DNA of 36,336 nt, taken from positions 1 through 36,336 of the IMG/VR virus record IMGVR_UViG_3300017593_001240; one strand, 5' to 3'. The position numbers were made by a program, and so were the translations under genes. The notes under the pieces were generated by a model. That model was given only the letters and a program-made list of their open reading frames with translations, did no database searches and had not been told where the DNA came from. Source of the DNA: a virus. Of the stretch, positions 6,558 to 15,127 are shown piece after piece. Every line of letters starts with the position of its first letter. The first letter of the stretch is position 1.

Positions 6558-8121
6558 ACAGAAAAAAATAGCTGATAAATATTGGCGGCTTCAACATCTT
6601 TATAAGATCAAAGATAAAAACAAGAGAATAATCAATATGAAATTTAATCGTGTACAACAAATAATAGCAAACGATATTTTGCATCAGCATCCAATTCGTC
6701 ATTTTACTTTGAAATACAGGCAGGCGGGGGTGAGCACCTTCTGGCTTCTTTATTATCTTGATGATACTATATTCCACCGCAATGTTACCACAGGAATTCT
6801 TGCGCACAAATGGGAAAGCCTTACTTATTTATGGGACATTATTAAATTGGCATTTAAATATTTACCAGACAGAATCAAGCCGCGGCTTGGAACTGAATCT
6901 GCTAAAGCTTTGGAATTTAAAGATATAAATAGCAAAATATTTATTTCATTAAGTGTGCGTTCTGCTGGGCTTCATAATTTGCATATAAGCGAATGGTGTT
7001 TTTGTCGTGATGAAGAAATTGAAGCCACCCTTGGCGCCACTTCACCGCTAACAAACATATCAGGAGAAAGCACGGGTAATGGAGTGGGAAATCATGGATA
7101 TTTTACATATCAAGATGGCAAGACAGGGGATAATGAATATAAAGTTAGATTTTTCCCATGGTTTTTTCAAGATGAATATCGGCTTCCATTAAAAGGCATG
7201 GATCCTGAATATATTATGCGCAATTTAAATCAAGAAGAGAAAGAGTTGCAAAAATTGTTAAGAGAGGAATATTCAATGGAACTGGAGCCTTCACAAGTAT
7301 TATTTCGCAGACAAAAGAAAAGAACACTTAAATCAACATTCCCACAGGAATATCCAGAGACAGATGAAGATGCTTTTATAACTTCAGGTTCTCATTTTTT
7401 TAATAACAAGAAATTGTTGGCTTTGCTTAATGAGGCCCGGGAATGGCATAGGGAGGAAAAATATTTTAAGAAAACTGATGATTATATATGTTTTGAGCCC
7501 CCCAATAAAGAGGACTTTTTTGTGGCCGGTGCTGATACTTCTGAGGGGGTTGATGATTATTCTGTATTAAAAATAATTAATGTAACCAAGCGCAGAGAAG
7601 CTTTTGTATATAGGGCTCGTTGTGGAATTAAAGAATTTTATCAAGTATGCAATGAATGGGGGCGAAAATACAATAATGCCCTGCTTGCAGTAGAGGATAA
7701 CAATACAGGCCATGCTGTGCTTTTGGGCTTGGTAGAAGATTGCAAATATCCTAATTTGTATAAAGAGCGTAAAGCTACAAGGTTAAAAAAAGACAAAATT
7801 AAGTTTAAATTAGGTTGGCATACAGATAAAATCTCAAGAACGCTACTTTTGAACGATTTGAAGTATGCTATCGAAGAGGATGATAATATAGATGTTGATC
7901 ATTTTTTGCCAGAATTTACAATTTTTGATTTAAACCTTTTGAAAGAAGGTTTGACTTTTATTAAAAATAATACTAAATTTGAAGCAGAAGCTGGCAAATA
8001 TGATGATGATATATTTGCAACGGGGATTGCTTTTCAACTTTATAAAGAATATAAATATGTTGATAGCAGAAAAACATATAAAGGAGTGTTAATTGGTGCC
8101 ACACGTGAGGCAAAAATATAA
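6547..8121 (+). CDS. Terminase large subunit
   Basis: The 524-residue ATPase/nuclease motor that packages DNA into the prohead. The ATPase shows the terminase-type Walker A loop YRQAGVST near residues 57-64 and a Walker B-like LHISEW. The RNase H-like nuclease has an aspartate in GADTSEGVDD near residue 328, an acidic VEDNNTGHA strand and a final KYDDDIFA aspartate cluster. ATG 6547 is preferred as start; an open ATG at 6523 lacks a better ribosome site and would overlap the previous gene further. The end overlaps the portal gene by 26-29 bases. Confidence 0.92.
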   Translation: MTDRQKKIADKYWRLQHLYKIKDKNKRIINMKFNRVQQIIANDILHQHPIRHFTLKYRQAGVSTFWLLYYLDDTIFHRNVTTGILAHKWESLTYLWDIIKLAFKYLPDRIKPRLGTESAKALEFKDINSKIFISLSVRSAGLHNLHISEWCFCRDEEIEATLGATSPLTNISGESTGNGVGNHGYFTYQDGKTGDNEYKVRFFPWFFQDEYRLPLKGMDPEYIMRNLNQEEKELQKLLREEYSMELEPSQVLFRRQKKRTLKSTFPQEYPETDEDAFITSGSHFFNNKKLLALLNEAREWHREEKYFKKTDDYICFEPPNKEDFFVAGADTSEGVDDYSVLKIINVTKRREAFVYRARCGIKEFYQVCNEWGRKYNNALLAVEDNNTGHAVLLGLVEDCKYPNLYKERKATRLKKDKIKFKLGWHTDKISRTLLLNDLKYAIEEDDNIDVDHFLPEFTIFDLNLLKEGLTFIKNNTKFEAEAGKYDDDIFATGIAFQLYKEYKYVDSRKTYKGVLIGATREAKI

Positions 8122-10234
8122 TAGAACCGAAGAAGAAAGGCCACTTCCGCTTATTGGCAGCCGATCAAAGGCTGAATCTGAGCTCAAAACCCCATACTGG
8201 GGACTTTCTTATAATTTCCCCTGGAATCCCGATCCGCTTTGTGCCGGGAATAATTATTCTATTTATGATGAAATGATAGACGATGATCAGGTAAAAGCTG
8301 TATTATCAATCAAAAAAGATATGGTTGTAAATACTGGCTGGAAAATAACAGGGGATAATGAGAAAGTTAACCAATTTGTGACAGAAAATCTTGAACATAT
8401 AAATGAAAATACTGGCCTGGATTCTACTTTTGATGATGTATTGCGTGATATGTTATCAGCATATGATTATGGATTTTCTTTAACTGAGCCAGTATATACA
8501 ATTAAAAATGGGAAATATTATTATCTCTCTCTTAAAACACGGGCGCCTCATTCTTTTAAATTTAATGTAGATAAATATGGCAATGTTATAAGCATTACTC
8601 AAACAACTTCGTCAGGAGAAAAAGAATTCAAACCTTCTCAATTTATTCATCACGTTTATCAAATGCAGTTTGGCAATCCTTATGGCAAATCGGATTTAAG
8701 AGCAGCTTATAAAGCATGGAAAGCTAAAAATTTCTTTTCAAAATTTTTTGCAATATATGTTGAAAAATTTGCCTCAGGTACCGTAGTAGGCAAATATCCG
8801 CGGAATTATTCTCCCAGCGAAATAGATGAATTTTTCGAGGTTATTAAATCCATACAAAACGCCACAACTCTTGTGGCTCCTGAGGATACAGAAATAGAAT
8901 TCAAGCAGCTAGAAAGAGAAGCAGGATCCATATATTTAAAGGGGCTGGATTATTATAACATGCAAATAGCTCGTTCAATTTTAGTGCCAGATCTCATGGG
9001 AATTGGCGGAACCGAAACAAAGGGCGGCTCTTATGCACTGGGAAAGGAGCAATTTAAAGTATTTTTAAGTAGCATTAAAAAAGACAGAGAAAGCTTGGCC
9101 CGCAAAATAACCATGAAATTAGTCAGGCCGTTGGTGCTTAGTAATTTTGGAGATATAAATTGCAAATTTGAATTTTTGCCATATACTTTAGGAGATATAG
9201 AAAATTATTTGAAAATTTGGATTGAATTAGTCAAAGCTGGTGGCTATATCCCGACTGATAGAGACATAGAATACTTTAAATCAGTAATTGGATTTCCCAC
9301 ATCTGATTCAAAATCAAAATCTACAGCAGTCCCCGTGGCTAAAAAGCCAGAAAAAGAAGAACAAAATAAGATAGGGATAGAGACATATACTATGCCCTAT
9401 CACCGGGAATTAACCAAATATGAACGCAAGATGAATTTTGGCTCTATTAAAAGAACTCTTGATTTAAATGATAAATTGGTTGCAAGGAAACTAAAAACAG
9501 ATGCAGCACTTATTATTCATAGTCTAGTATCTCAAATAAGGGATGAAGGCTTTTTACGCAAGTTCAACCCTGCTAAATTAAACAAATTACAGCCTAAATA
9601 TCTAAAGCAGATGAACCAAACATTAAAACATTATTATACTGATTTATTTAAATCTGCTATTCAGGAAGCCAAGCACGAAATGTTTCCTCAAGGAGACATA
9701 AAGAAATTTGCTATTGATTTATTGCCAGATGAATATCTTGAATTGCTTCAAGCTGAAGCATTTTCTACAGTTGGAGATTATGCTTTTAATGTCACAAAAA
9801 AAACAAAAAACATGATTATCCAGGGCATGAAAGATGGCGTAAGTGAATCGGAAATGTTAAAAATAGTAAGGAACGAATTAACAGCCGAAACCGATAGATG
9901 GATTCAGACAGTTGCAAGGACCAAAAACACAGAGATATATAATGAAGCCAGGAAAAAATATTGGGAAACCGATCCGCTAGCAAAACAAATCGTTGAAGCT
10001 TATCAATGGAGTGCAATTTTAGACGATAGAACTAGCCAGGTTTGTTCATATTTAGATGGAAAGATTTTTAAGGTTGGTGAATTGGAATTTCTTAAGCCCC
10101 CGGCACATTTTAATTGCCGGTGTGTGCTGGTTCCTATCACAAAATTTGAAGAATATAAACCCAATCCCAAATCTGATTTCGATCAAGATAAATTAAAGAA
10201 AATGGGTGGCGGTTTATTAAAAATAGGAGGTTAG
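8093..10234 (+). CDS. Portal protein (Mu gp29/DUF935-like) fused to MuF head-morphogenesis domain
   Basis: This 713-residue protein combines two usually separate head proteins. Residues about 30-430 look like the Mu gp29/DUF935 portal: an IYDEMIDDDQVKAVL helix, GWKITGD, and DYGFSLTEPVY. Residues about 590-695 carry the Mu gpF/SPP1 gp7 domain, with VARTKNTEIYNEARKKYW, the ILDDRTSQVCSYLDGK segment and PPAHFNCRCVLVP. The portal ring is the DNA gate; MuF proteins enter the head in small numbers and sometimes carry effector tails, but none is seen here. The start is TTG 8093 or GTG 8096 behind AAGGAG at 8081-8086. Confidence 0.92.
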   Translation: MVPHVRQKYNRTEEERPLPLIGSRSKAESELKTPYWGLSYNFPWNPDPLCAGNNYSIYDEMIDDDQVKAVLSIKKDMVVNTGWKITGDNEKVNQFVTENLEHINENTGLDSTFDDVLRDMLSAYDYGFSLTEPVYTIKNGKYYYLSLKTRAPHSFKFNVDKYGNVISITQTTSSGEKEFKPSQFIHHVYQMQFGNPYGKSDLRAAYKAWKAKNFFSKFFAIYVEKFASGTVVGKYPRNYSPSEIDEFFEVIKSIQNATTLVAPEDTEIEFKQLEREAGSIYLKGLDYYNMQIARSILVPDLMGIGGTETKGGSYALGKEQFKVFLSSIKKDRESLARKITMKLVRPLVLSNFGDINCKFEFLPYTLGDIENYLKIWIELVKAGGYIPTDRDIEYFKSVIGFPTSDSKSKSTAVPVAKKPEKEEQNKIGIETYTMPYHRELTKYERKMNFGSIKRTLDLNDKLVARKLKTDAALIIHSLVSQIRDEGFLRKFNPAKLNKLQPKYLKQMNQTLKHYYTDLFKSAIQEAKHEMFPQGDIKKFAIDLLPDEYLELLQAEAFSTVGDYAFNVTKKTKNMIIQGMKDGVSESEMLKIVRNELTAETDRWIQTVARTKNTEIYNEARKKYWETDPLAKQIVEAYQWSAILDDRTSQVCSYLDGKIFKVGELEFLKPPAHFNCRCVLVPITKFEEYKPNPKSDFDQDKLKKMGGGLLKIGG

Positions 10235-10238
10235 CAAA

Positions 10239-10460
10239 ATGTACGAATACATTGGTGGTGGTGTAGTATTGGTAATACTTGCAGGATTAATAAGCAAAGT
10301 GGCACACACAGTATCAAAAAGCGACTGTGAGCAACATAGAGATTGCATAGAAAAGGAGATGCAGAAGCATATGATTATATTGACGGAAATTAAAACTGAA
10401 CAGAAAAATTTAATTGATAAGTTTGATAAAGTTACCAAAATAACCATTAAAGATGAATAA
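10239..10460 (+). CDS. Small membrane-anchored coiled-coil protein
   Basis: A 73-residue protein with an N-terminal membrane helix (YIGGGVVLVILAGLIS) and a charged coiled-coil tail. A cysteine pair flanks the first turns of the tail (SDCEQHRDCIEK). It has a strong ribosome site (AGGAGG) and stands between portal and protease genes. Family unknown; the layout resembles small phage inner-membrane proteins, but its place in the head operon gives no clear role. Confidence 0.7.
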   Translation: MYEYIGGGVVLVILAGLISKVAHTVSKSDCEQHRDCIEKEMQKHMIILTEIKTEQKNLIDKFDKVTKITIKDE

Positions 10461-10477
10461 TTAGAAGGGAGGATATT

Positions 10478-12178
10478 ATGCCATATTTGATTAGTGATCC
10501 GCCAGACAGAATAAAAGGATTGCCAAAACCTGCCCAGGAAATCTGGATTAAGGCATTTAATGCAGCAATAAAACAATATGACGGAGATGAAGAGAAGGCA
10601 AATGCAGTAGCATGGAGCGCTGTCAAAAAGGCAGGATATAAGAAAGTTGGAGATAAATGGGTAGCACCTAACACGCAGGATTATGAATTACCCAAGACAT
10701 TTGATATTGAAGGCGTTGAAATATTTGCAGCAGGAAAACCCAATGGGCATACATATACTGAGAAAGATCTTGAGGAAATGGTAAAAGGATTTTATGAGAC
10801 CAAATCCATATTGAAGCCATATCTTAAGTTAGGGCATGATGACAACCAGAAACTTGCGCAAAGGAGCGGAATGCCTGCTTTAGGATGGATTGAAAATTTG
10901 CGTAAAAAAGGAAAAAAACTTGTTGCTGATTTTGTAAAAGTCCCTAAAAAAATCTATGATCTTATAAAAGCGGGAGCTTATAGAAGAATATCCTCAGAAA
11001 TATTTTGGAACATTCCTGTCGCAGGCAAAACATATAGACGATTATTAAAAGCGGTAGCATTATTAGGCGCAGATACGCCAGCGGTGGGAAATCTTAATGA
11101 TATCATAAATTTATATTCAATTCCTGTTATGGAACCTTATGAAACAGATTCTGAATTCCAGGAATATGAGTTTGCAATAGATGGTATTTCAATAAAAGAA
11201 CAGCAATTATTTGTTTGTGAATGCATAAAATGTGGATACCAGATGCAAACTGATCAACATTGCGATCAAATCTCCTGCCCTAAATGTGGTGGAACAATGC
11301 GGCGGCTGGAAAGGCCAGGGCCTGGAAAAAATAACATAAAGGAGGATCAAATGGCAAAATGGAGTGTTGCATTTATTAATGACCTTCCTGATTCTAGTTT
11401 TGCATATATTAAACCAGGCGGCAAAAAGGATGAGGAAGGCAAAACCGTTCCGAGAAGTTTGAGATACTTGCCTTACAAGGACGCAAATGGTAAAATAGAC
11501 TTACCCCACTTGCGAAATGCGCTAGCCAGGCTGCCACAAACTAACTTGACGCCGGCTGAAAAAGCCAAGGCAAGAGCTGTTTTAGTAAAGGCAGCTAAAG
11601 CTGCAGGTGTGGGTGAGTACGAGTTAGAAAAATTTTTAGAGGAGGTAAAGAAAATGGAGAGAATTGAAGAACTTCAAGCAAAAATTGACAAGTTGCAGGA
11701 AGAGAAAGCAGCGGCAGAGAAAGAGGCCGAAGAAGCAAAAAAGCAAGCAGAAGAAGCTGAGAAAAAGGCCAAAGAAGCAGAAGAGGCGAAGAACAAGATT
11801 GAACAGGAAGTTGCAGAGAAAGCTGAAAAGGAATTAAAGGCTTCAATAGAAGCAACTGTTGATAAACTTATCCAGGATAAACATCTTTTGCCTGTTCACA
11901 AGGAAGCGCTTGTTGATATATTGTTTGACCTCAAGAAATCGTCAGAGGTCAAAAAATACAAGATCAATGAGAAAGAAGAAAAGTCAGCTGATGAAATTAT
12001 ACTCAACATTGTCAGCAACCAGTTTGTGGATTTAAATACCACAGATGCATCAGAAACAGGCGTTCCTCTTACTGACGAAGAAGGCGAGCTTACGCACCAG
12101 AAAGCTTTAAAATATGCAAAGGAACACAAAGTTTCTTACAAAGAAGCTTTGCTCCATGTTGCTTCTAGTAAGCAATAA
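10478..12178 (+). CDS. ChaB / Mu-I-like prohead protease / zinc ribbon / scaffold polyprotein
   Basis: A 566-residue multidomain head protein. Residues 1-60 match the ChaB fold (LPKPAQEIWIKAFNAAI, then NAVAWSAVKKAGYKK). Residues about 68-215 resemble Mu gpI-type capsid maturation proteases, with PYLKLGHDD, PALGWIENL and YRRISSEIFWN. Residues about 246-272 form a zinc ribbon (CIKCGYQM...CPKCGG). Residues about 292-385 form a domain often found after phage proteases (LRYLPYKDANGKIDLPHLRN). From about 393 there is a strong Glu/Lys/Ala coiled coil, as in scaffolds. Two in-frame ATG codons with strong ribosome sites (11351, 11654) should yield shorter proteins. Protease activity on the scaffold and capsid is inferred from family and place. 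Confidence 0.85.
   Translation: MPYLISDPPDRIKGLPKPAQEIWIKAFNAAIKQYDGDEEKANAVAWSAVKKAGYKKVGDKWVAPNTQDYELPKTFDIEGVEIFAAGKPNGHTYTEKDLEEMVKGFYETKSILKPYLKLGHDDNQKLAQRSGMPALGWIENLRKKGKKLVADFVKVPKKIYDLIKAGAYRRISSEIFWNIPVAGKTYRRLLKAVALLGADTPAVGNLNDIINLYSIPVMEPYETDSEFQEYEFAIDGISIKEQQLFVCECIKCGYQMQTDQHCDQISCPKCGGTMRRLERPGPGKNNIKEDQMAKWSVAFINDLPDSSFAYIKPGGKKDEEGKTVPRSLRYLPYKDANGKIDLPHLRNALARLPQTNLTPAEKAKARAVLVKAAKAAGVGEYELEKFLEEVKKMERIEELQAKIDKLQEEKAAAEKEAEEAKKQAEEAEKKAKEAEEAKNKIEQEVAEKAEKELKASIEATVDKLIQDKHLLPVHKEALVDILFDLKKSSEVKKYKINEKEEKSADEIILNIVSNQFVDLNTTDASETGVPLTDEEGELTHQKALKYAKEHKVSYKEALLHVASSKQ
11351..12178 (+). CDS. Nested in-frame scaffold product 1 (275 aa)
   Basis: ATG 11351 is in frame with the protease gene and follows a near-perfect ribosome site, AAAGGAGG at 11338-11345. 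Translation from it gives a 275-residue protein that begins MAKWSVAFIND and lacks the ChaB, protease and zinc-ribbon domains. Lambda C/Nu3 and Mu I/Z use the same arrangement, in which the 3' end of the protease gene is also expressed alone as scaffold. Production is inferred from the ribosome site. Confidence 0.65.
   Translation: MAKWSVAFINDLPDSSFAYIKPGGKKDEEGKTVPRSLRYLPYKDANGKIDLPHLRNALARLPQTNLTPAEKAKARAVLVKAAKAAGVGEYELEKFLEEVKKMERIEELQAKIDKLQEEKAAAEKEAEEAKKQAEEAEKKAKEAEEAKNKIEQEVAEKAEKELKASIEATVDKLIQDKHLLPVHKEALVDILFDLKKSSEVKKYKINEKEEKSADEIILNIVSNQFVDLNTTDASETGVPLTDEEGELTHQKALKYAKEHKVSYKEALLHVASSKQ
11654..12178 (+). CDS. Nested in-frame scaffold product 2 (174 aa)
   Basis: A second internal ATG at 11654 follows AGAGGAGGT at 11638-11646 with seven bases spacing and is again in frame. 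It would make a 174-residue protein consisting of the coiled coil and C-terminal tail only, the typical make-up of a phage scaffold. Purine-rich Lys/Glu codons could make such a site by chance, but the match to the consensus and the domain boundary make it credible. Confidence 0.6.
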   Translation: MERIEELQAKIDKLQEEKAAAEKEAEEAKKQAEEAEKKAKEAEEAKNKIEQEVAEKAEKELKASIEATVDKLIQDKHLLPVHKEALVDILFDLKKSSEVKKYKINEKEEKSADEIILNIVSNQFVDLNTTDASETGVPLTDEEGELTHQKALKYAKEHKVSYKEALLHVASSKQ

Positions 12179-12216
12179 ATTTAGTTCCTTTGTCGGCTGA
12201 AAAATTGCCTGTAAGT

Positions 12217-12277
12217 CTTAGCTTGTGTTTAAGCTAAGGCGCCAAAGCTATAAGTTTATAAAATGACCTTTTATAAA
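12217..12277. promoter_or_regulatory. Two perfect hairpins between scaffold and decoration genes
   Basis: The 138-base gap at 12179-12316 is the longest in the head operon. It holds a stem CTTAGCTT/AAGCTAAG (12217-12238, 6-base loop) and a stem TTTATAAAA/TTTTATAAA (12255-12277, 5-base loop). Neither is followed by a T-run, so simple terminators are unlikely. RNA processing, stabilisation of the capsid message, or partial termination are possible. Confidence 0.55.
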
Positions 12278-12316
12278 CGAAAGGCTTCAAAAAAATAAAA
12301 AAAGGAGGATTTAGCC

Positions 12317-12724
12317 ATGTCTCAGGTTAGAAATCAAGTTGTGATTACCATGAAAACGCTTAATGGCTCTATGCCTGCTTATAGAATTTTAGCTCCTGCT
12401 GGTGCTAACAACACTGTGAAAGTGTGGGATACTAGCACATCTCTTATAATCGGGGTTAGCACTACCGAGCATAGTGCCACAGGTGAAGCTGTGGCTGTTG
12501 CTATTGCAGGAACAGCTAAAATTATGGCAGGTGAGAATATTTCAGTTGGTTCTATTATCACTGCACAAACTGGTACTGGAAAGGCTGTAACAGGAGTAAA
12601 AGAATTCGTGCAGTCTACAACCAGTGCTCCTCGTGCAGTCGGTATAGCGTTAGAATCAGCTAGTACAGGCGCGTTGGTTGAAGTTTTACTGTTTCCTCTC
12701 AACATCGCAATGACGAAGGTTTAA
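12317..12724 (+). CDS. Capsid decoration protein (DUF2190-like)
   Basis: A 135-residue, mostly beta protein rich in Ala, Gly, Thr and Val, with no cysteine. The order (scaffold, this gene, major capsid) and the pattern of repeated small-residue strands (AVAVAIAGTAKIMAG, then VGIALESASTGALVEV) fit DUF2190 and other head decoration or cement proteins that trimerise on the outside of the capsid. It has a very strong ribosome site (AAAGGAGG). Confidence 0.8.
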   Translation: MSQVRNQVVITMKTLNGSMPAYRILAPAGANNTVKVWDTSTSLIIGVSTTEHSATGEAVAVAIAGTAKIMAGENISVGSIITAQTGTGKAVTGVKEFVQSTTSAPRAVGIALESASTGALVEVLLFPLNIAMTKV

Positions 12725-12767
12725 GTAAGCTTTAACTAACAAAAAAAAATAGAAGGAGGTAATAAAA

Positions 12768-13697
12768 ATGCCATTAGGAAAACAAATACACAGAAACAGA
12801 CCTCTTGAGAACATCTCGATTGCTTACAAGCCAGGTGAATTCATTGCTGATAAGTTTGTGGGGACAGTTCCAGTCAAGAAAAATTCAGATGAATACTACA
12901 TCTATTCAACTGATATTATGAGTCTTCCTGAAACTCTGCGTGCTCCAGGAACAAGGGCAAATAGGGCAGATTTTTCAATGTCCTTCAGCACCTATTCTCT
13001 GGAGAGACATGCTTTGTCTCAGGTTATTCCTGATTCTGAAAAGGAAAACGCAGATAAACCCATTCAGCTGGAAATTGATATGACTGAAATTTTGACCCGC
13101 AAAATTCTTATCAGAAAGGAAATTGCCTGTGCGAGTGTGGCTCAAGATTCCTCAAATTGGTCTAACAGTATGTCGTTGTCAGCTGGTGCAGCATGGACAC
13201 AGAACACAGTTGCAAGCAACCCTATTACATTAATAGATTCTTGTTCATCTGTCATTCTGAAGAATTCAGGCTACACGCCTAATAAACTTCAGATTGACGA
13301 CGGAGGCTTTAGAGCACTTAAGGTTCACACATCTATTGTGGATAGGGTTAAGTACACGTCAGCTGATTCTATTACAGAACAAATGCTGGCAAAACTTTTC
13401 AGCTTGCAAGAAGTTCTGGTCGGTAAAGCAACCTATGAAACAGCAGCAGAAGGTTTGGCTTCCAGCATGGGCTGGATCTGGACCAACAATGCATTGTTAG
13501 CATACATGGAACCCAATCCAGGCCTTAAAAAGCCAAGTGCTATGTATCAATTTGTTAAGTCCAATGGAGGCAGCAAGGTCACAGTGAAAAAATGGAGAGA
13601 AGAAGCTGTGGATGGTGACTGGGTTGAGGTTGATACATCATTCCAGTTTAAGCCAGTAGCTACTTCTTGTGGATATCTGCTTATTGATATTACATAA
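12768..13697 (+). CDS. Major capsid protein
   Basis: A 309-residue protein in the position of the major capsid gene, after protease/scaffold and decoration genes. The sequence suits a HK97-fold shell protein: an N-arm leading into IAYKPGEFIADKFVGTVPV, an E-loop-like part around RAPGTRANRADF, a long helix around IQLEIDMTEILTRKILIR, and a beta-rich end. No exact family signature is recognised, so the call rests on position, length and composition. Ribosome site AAGGAGGT. A GC-rich hairpin follows the stop, as expected for a gene needing high expression. Confidence 0.83.
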   Translation: MPLGKQIHRNRPLENISIAYKPGEFIADKFVGTVPVKKNSDEYYIYSTDIMSLPETLRAPGTRANRADFSMSFSTYSLERHALSQVIPDSEKENADKPIQLEIDMTEILTRKILIRKEIACASVAQDSSNWSNSMSLSAGAAWTQNTVASNPITLIDSCSSVILKNSGYTPNKLQIDDGGFRALKVHTSIVDRVKYTSADSITEQMLAKLFSLQEVLVGKATYETAAEGLASSMGWIWTNNALLAYMEPNPGLKKPSAMYQFVKSNGGSKVTVKKWREEAVDGDWVEVDTSFQFKPVATSCGYLLIDIT

Positions 13698-13718
13698 GAA
13701 ATAGCGAAAAATTCCGTG

Positions 13719-13747
13719 GATGGGGGCGAATTATACAAGCCCCCATC
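13719..13747 (+). terminator. GC-rich hairpin after the capsid gene
   Basis: A perfect 9-base stem GATGGGGGC/GCCCCCATC with an 11-base loop lies between the capsid stop and the next ribosome site. No U-tract follows, so it is probably a transcript-stabilising structure or a partial terminator that lowers expression of the downstream genes. Confidence 0.6.
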
Positions 13748-13768
13748 TGCGAGTTATGGAGGTGAATT

Positions 13769-14158
13769 ATGAGAGGAGTTAGAGAGGACGGCCAGGTCCA
13801 AACTGGCAATGGAAATGTGCAGGTTGTTGAGCAAGAAGCAGACAAGAAAAAAGGCAGACCGAAAGCAAGTTTCAAGATCGGGAACGAAGTAATTAAGCCT
13901 TACACAGGAAAAGAAAATTTACCCAAAGAAAAACTTGATTCTAAAGGCAATGTTATTTCTCCTGGGGAACCGAGGCATTTTGTAGTGCGTGCAGATCACA
14001 ACACATGGAAGCTTATTCGTGTTTATAGAGCCAAAGGAGTTAAAAGAAGCCTTGTCAGGACATTAAAACCCAAAAGAAGGAAAAAAACGCAAAAAAGCAC
14101 TCAGGATGCTTTTATTCTCCAGAAATTAAAAGAAATGCAAATTCCAGGAGCTTATTAA
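13769..14158 (+). CDS. Hypothetical head protein, basic
   Basis: A 129-residue protein with an acidic/Gln-rich N-terminus and a strongly basic second half (TLKPKRRKKTQK). I do not recognise it. It lies between the major capsid and the gp36-like connector and so may be a minor head or head-tail joining part. Good ribosome site (GGAGG). Confidence 0.75.
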   Translation: MRGVREDGQVQTGNGNVQVVEQEADKKKGRPKASFKIGNEVIKPYTGKENLPKEKLDSKGNVISPGEPRHFVVRADHNTWKLIRVYRAKGVKRSLVRTLKPKRRKKTQKSTQDAFILQKLKEMQIPGAY

Positions 14159-14159
14159 A

Positions 14160-14654
14160 ATGGGATTGTATGTAACAACAACGGCTATATCTTTAATTTT
14201 GCCAGGATTTTTAAAAGGCAACACAACCACATCTGATACTGAAGGCACCAACATCTTTGCAAGGCAAATAGAAAATGCAGAATCAAAAGTTAATGCTATT
14301 ATAGCCTCGAGATATGATATAACACGGTTCACATCTGGTTCTATTCCTCCGCTTTTGCGAAAGCTTACAGAAGATATCGCTGTCTACAATGTAATTCGTC
14401 TAACTGGTTATCGTTCTGATGACAGAAACGAATATCTGGATGATTATAAAAGAGCGGAGGAAACTCTTGAAAAAATCATCAAGGGCCAGATAAATTTAAC
14501 CTATACAGATGGTAGCGCAGTACCCACAATAGCAACCAGCAGATTTATTTCCAGCACAAGAAACTATACGCCCATTACTGGATTAGATGACCCAATAAAT
14601 TGGCAAAGGGATCCTGACGAAATTAATGACCAGAAAAGTAAAAGGAGTGGATAA
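14160..14654 (+). CDS. Head-tail connector, Mu gp36/DUF1320-like
   Basis: A 164-residue protein with the DUF1320 pattern: a YVTTTAISLILPGF start, a helix ending NAIIASRYD, then PPLLRKLTEDIAVYNVIRL and LDDYKRAEETLEKIIKGQ. Such proteins form the ring below the portal. The ATG lies one base after the previous stop and uses AGGAG inside that gene. The last 30 residues are more variable. Confidence 0.85.
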   Translation: MGLYVTTTAISLILPGFLKGNTTTSDTEGTNIFARQIENAESKVNAIIASRYDITRFTSGSIPPLLRKLTEDIAVYNVIRLTGYRSDDRNEYLDDYKRAEETLEKIIKGQINLTYTDGSAVPTIATSRFISSTRNYTPITGLDDPINWQRDPDEINDQKSKRSG

Positions 14655-14656
14655 TA

Positions 14657-15127
14657 ATGAGCGATGTCCGTGTGGTTTTGGATGATAGCAGATGGAGGGA
14701 TTTTTTAGCAAACTTGAATAAGAAAATAAAGGATCCTTTTCCTTTATTGAAAGCTGCTGCTGTGACATACGGATTTAAAGACATTATTGAGCACTTCAGA
14801 GATGAACAAGGCGAACATAGAAAATGGCCCGCCAGGAAACCATCTACACAACGGGCATATGCAAGCAAACACAAAAAAGATGCAAGATATAATCCCTCTA
14901 ATAAGCTTCTGCAACTCACAGGCCACTTAAGAAATTCTTTATTGCCTTCCAGAGGCGGCATTAAGCGTCAGGATAGAATGAGTGTTTTATTGTTTTCGAC
15001 ATCAAAAGTGGGGATATATCATGATGAAGGCACTCCCAAGATGGCCAAGCGAGATTTTATGTGGCTTAGTTCAAAAGCACAACAGAAGATGGTAGATTTG
15101 ATAATTAAACTGGCGGTAGGAAAATGA
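14657..15127 (+). CDS. Virion morphogenesis / tail completion protein (Mu gpG-like)
   Basis: A 156-residue protein resembling the phage virion-morphogenesis family (Mu gpG, P2 gpS): helical start, KWPARKPSTQRAYA, LLQLTGHLRNSLLPS, then YHDEGTPKMAKRDFMWLS, the conserved His/Gly loop followed by a Pro/Arg-Phe motif. It would join head and tail. It overlaps the next gene by four bases. Confidence 0.83.
   Translation: MSDVRVVLDDSRWRDFLANLNKKIKDPFPLLKAAAVTYGFKDIIEHFRDEQGEHRKWPARKPSTQRAYASKHKKDARYNPSNKLLQLTGHLRNSLLPSRGGIKRQDRMSVLLFSTSKVGIYHDEGTPKMAKRDFMWLSSKAQQKMVDLIIKLAVGK

Noticed and set aside
13294-13500. Alternative + frame in the major capsid gene
   Set aside because: Shadow frame, no ribosome site, rich in Trp and Gln unlike its surroundings.
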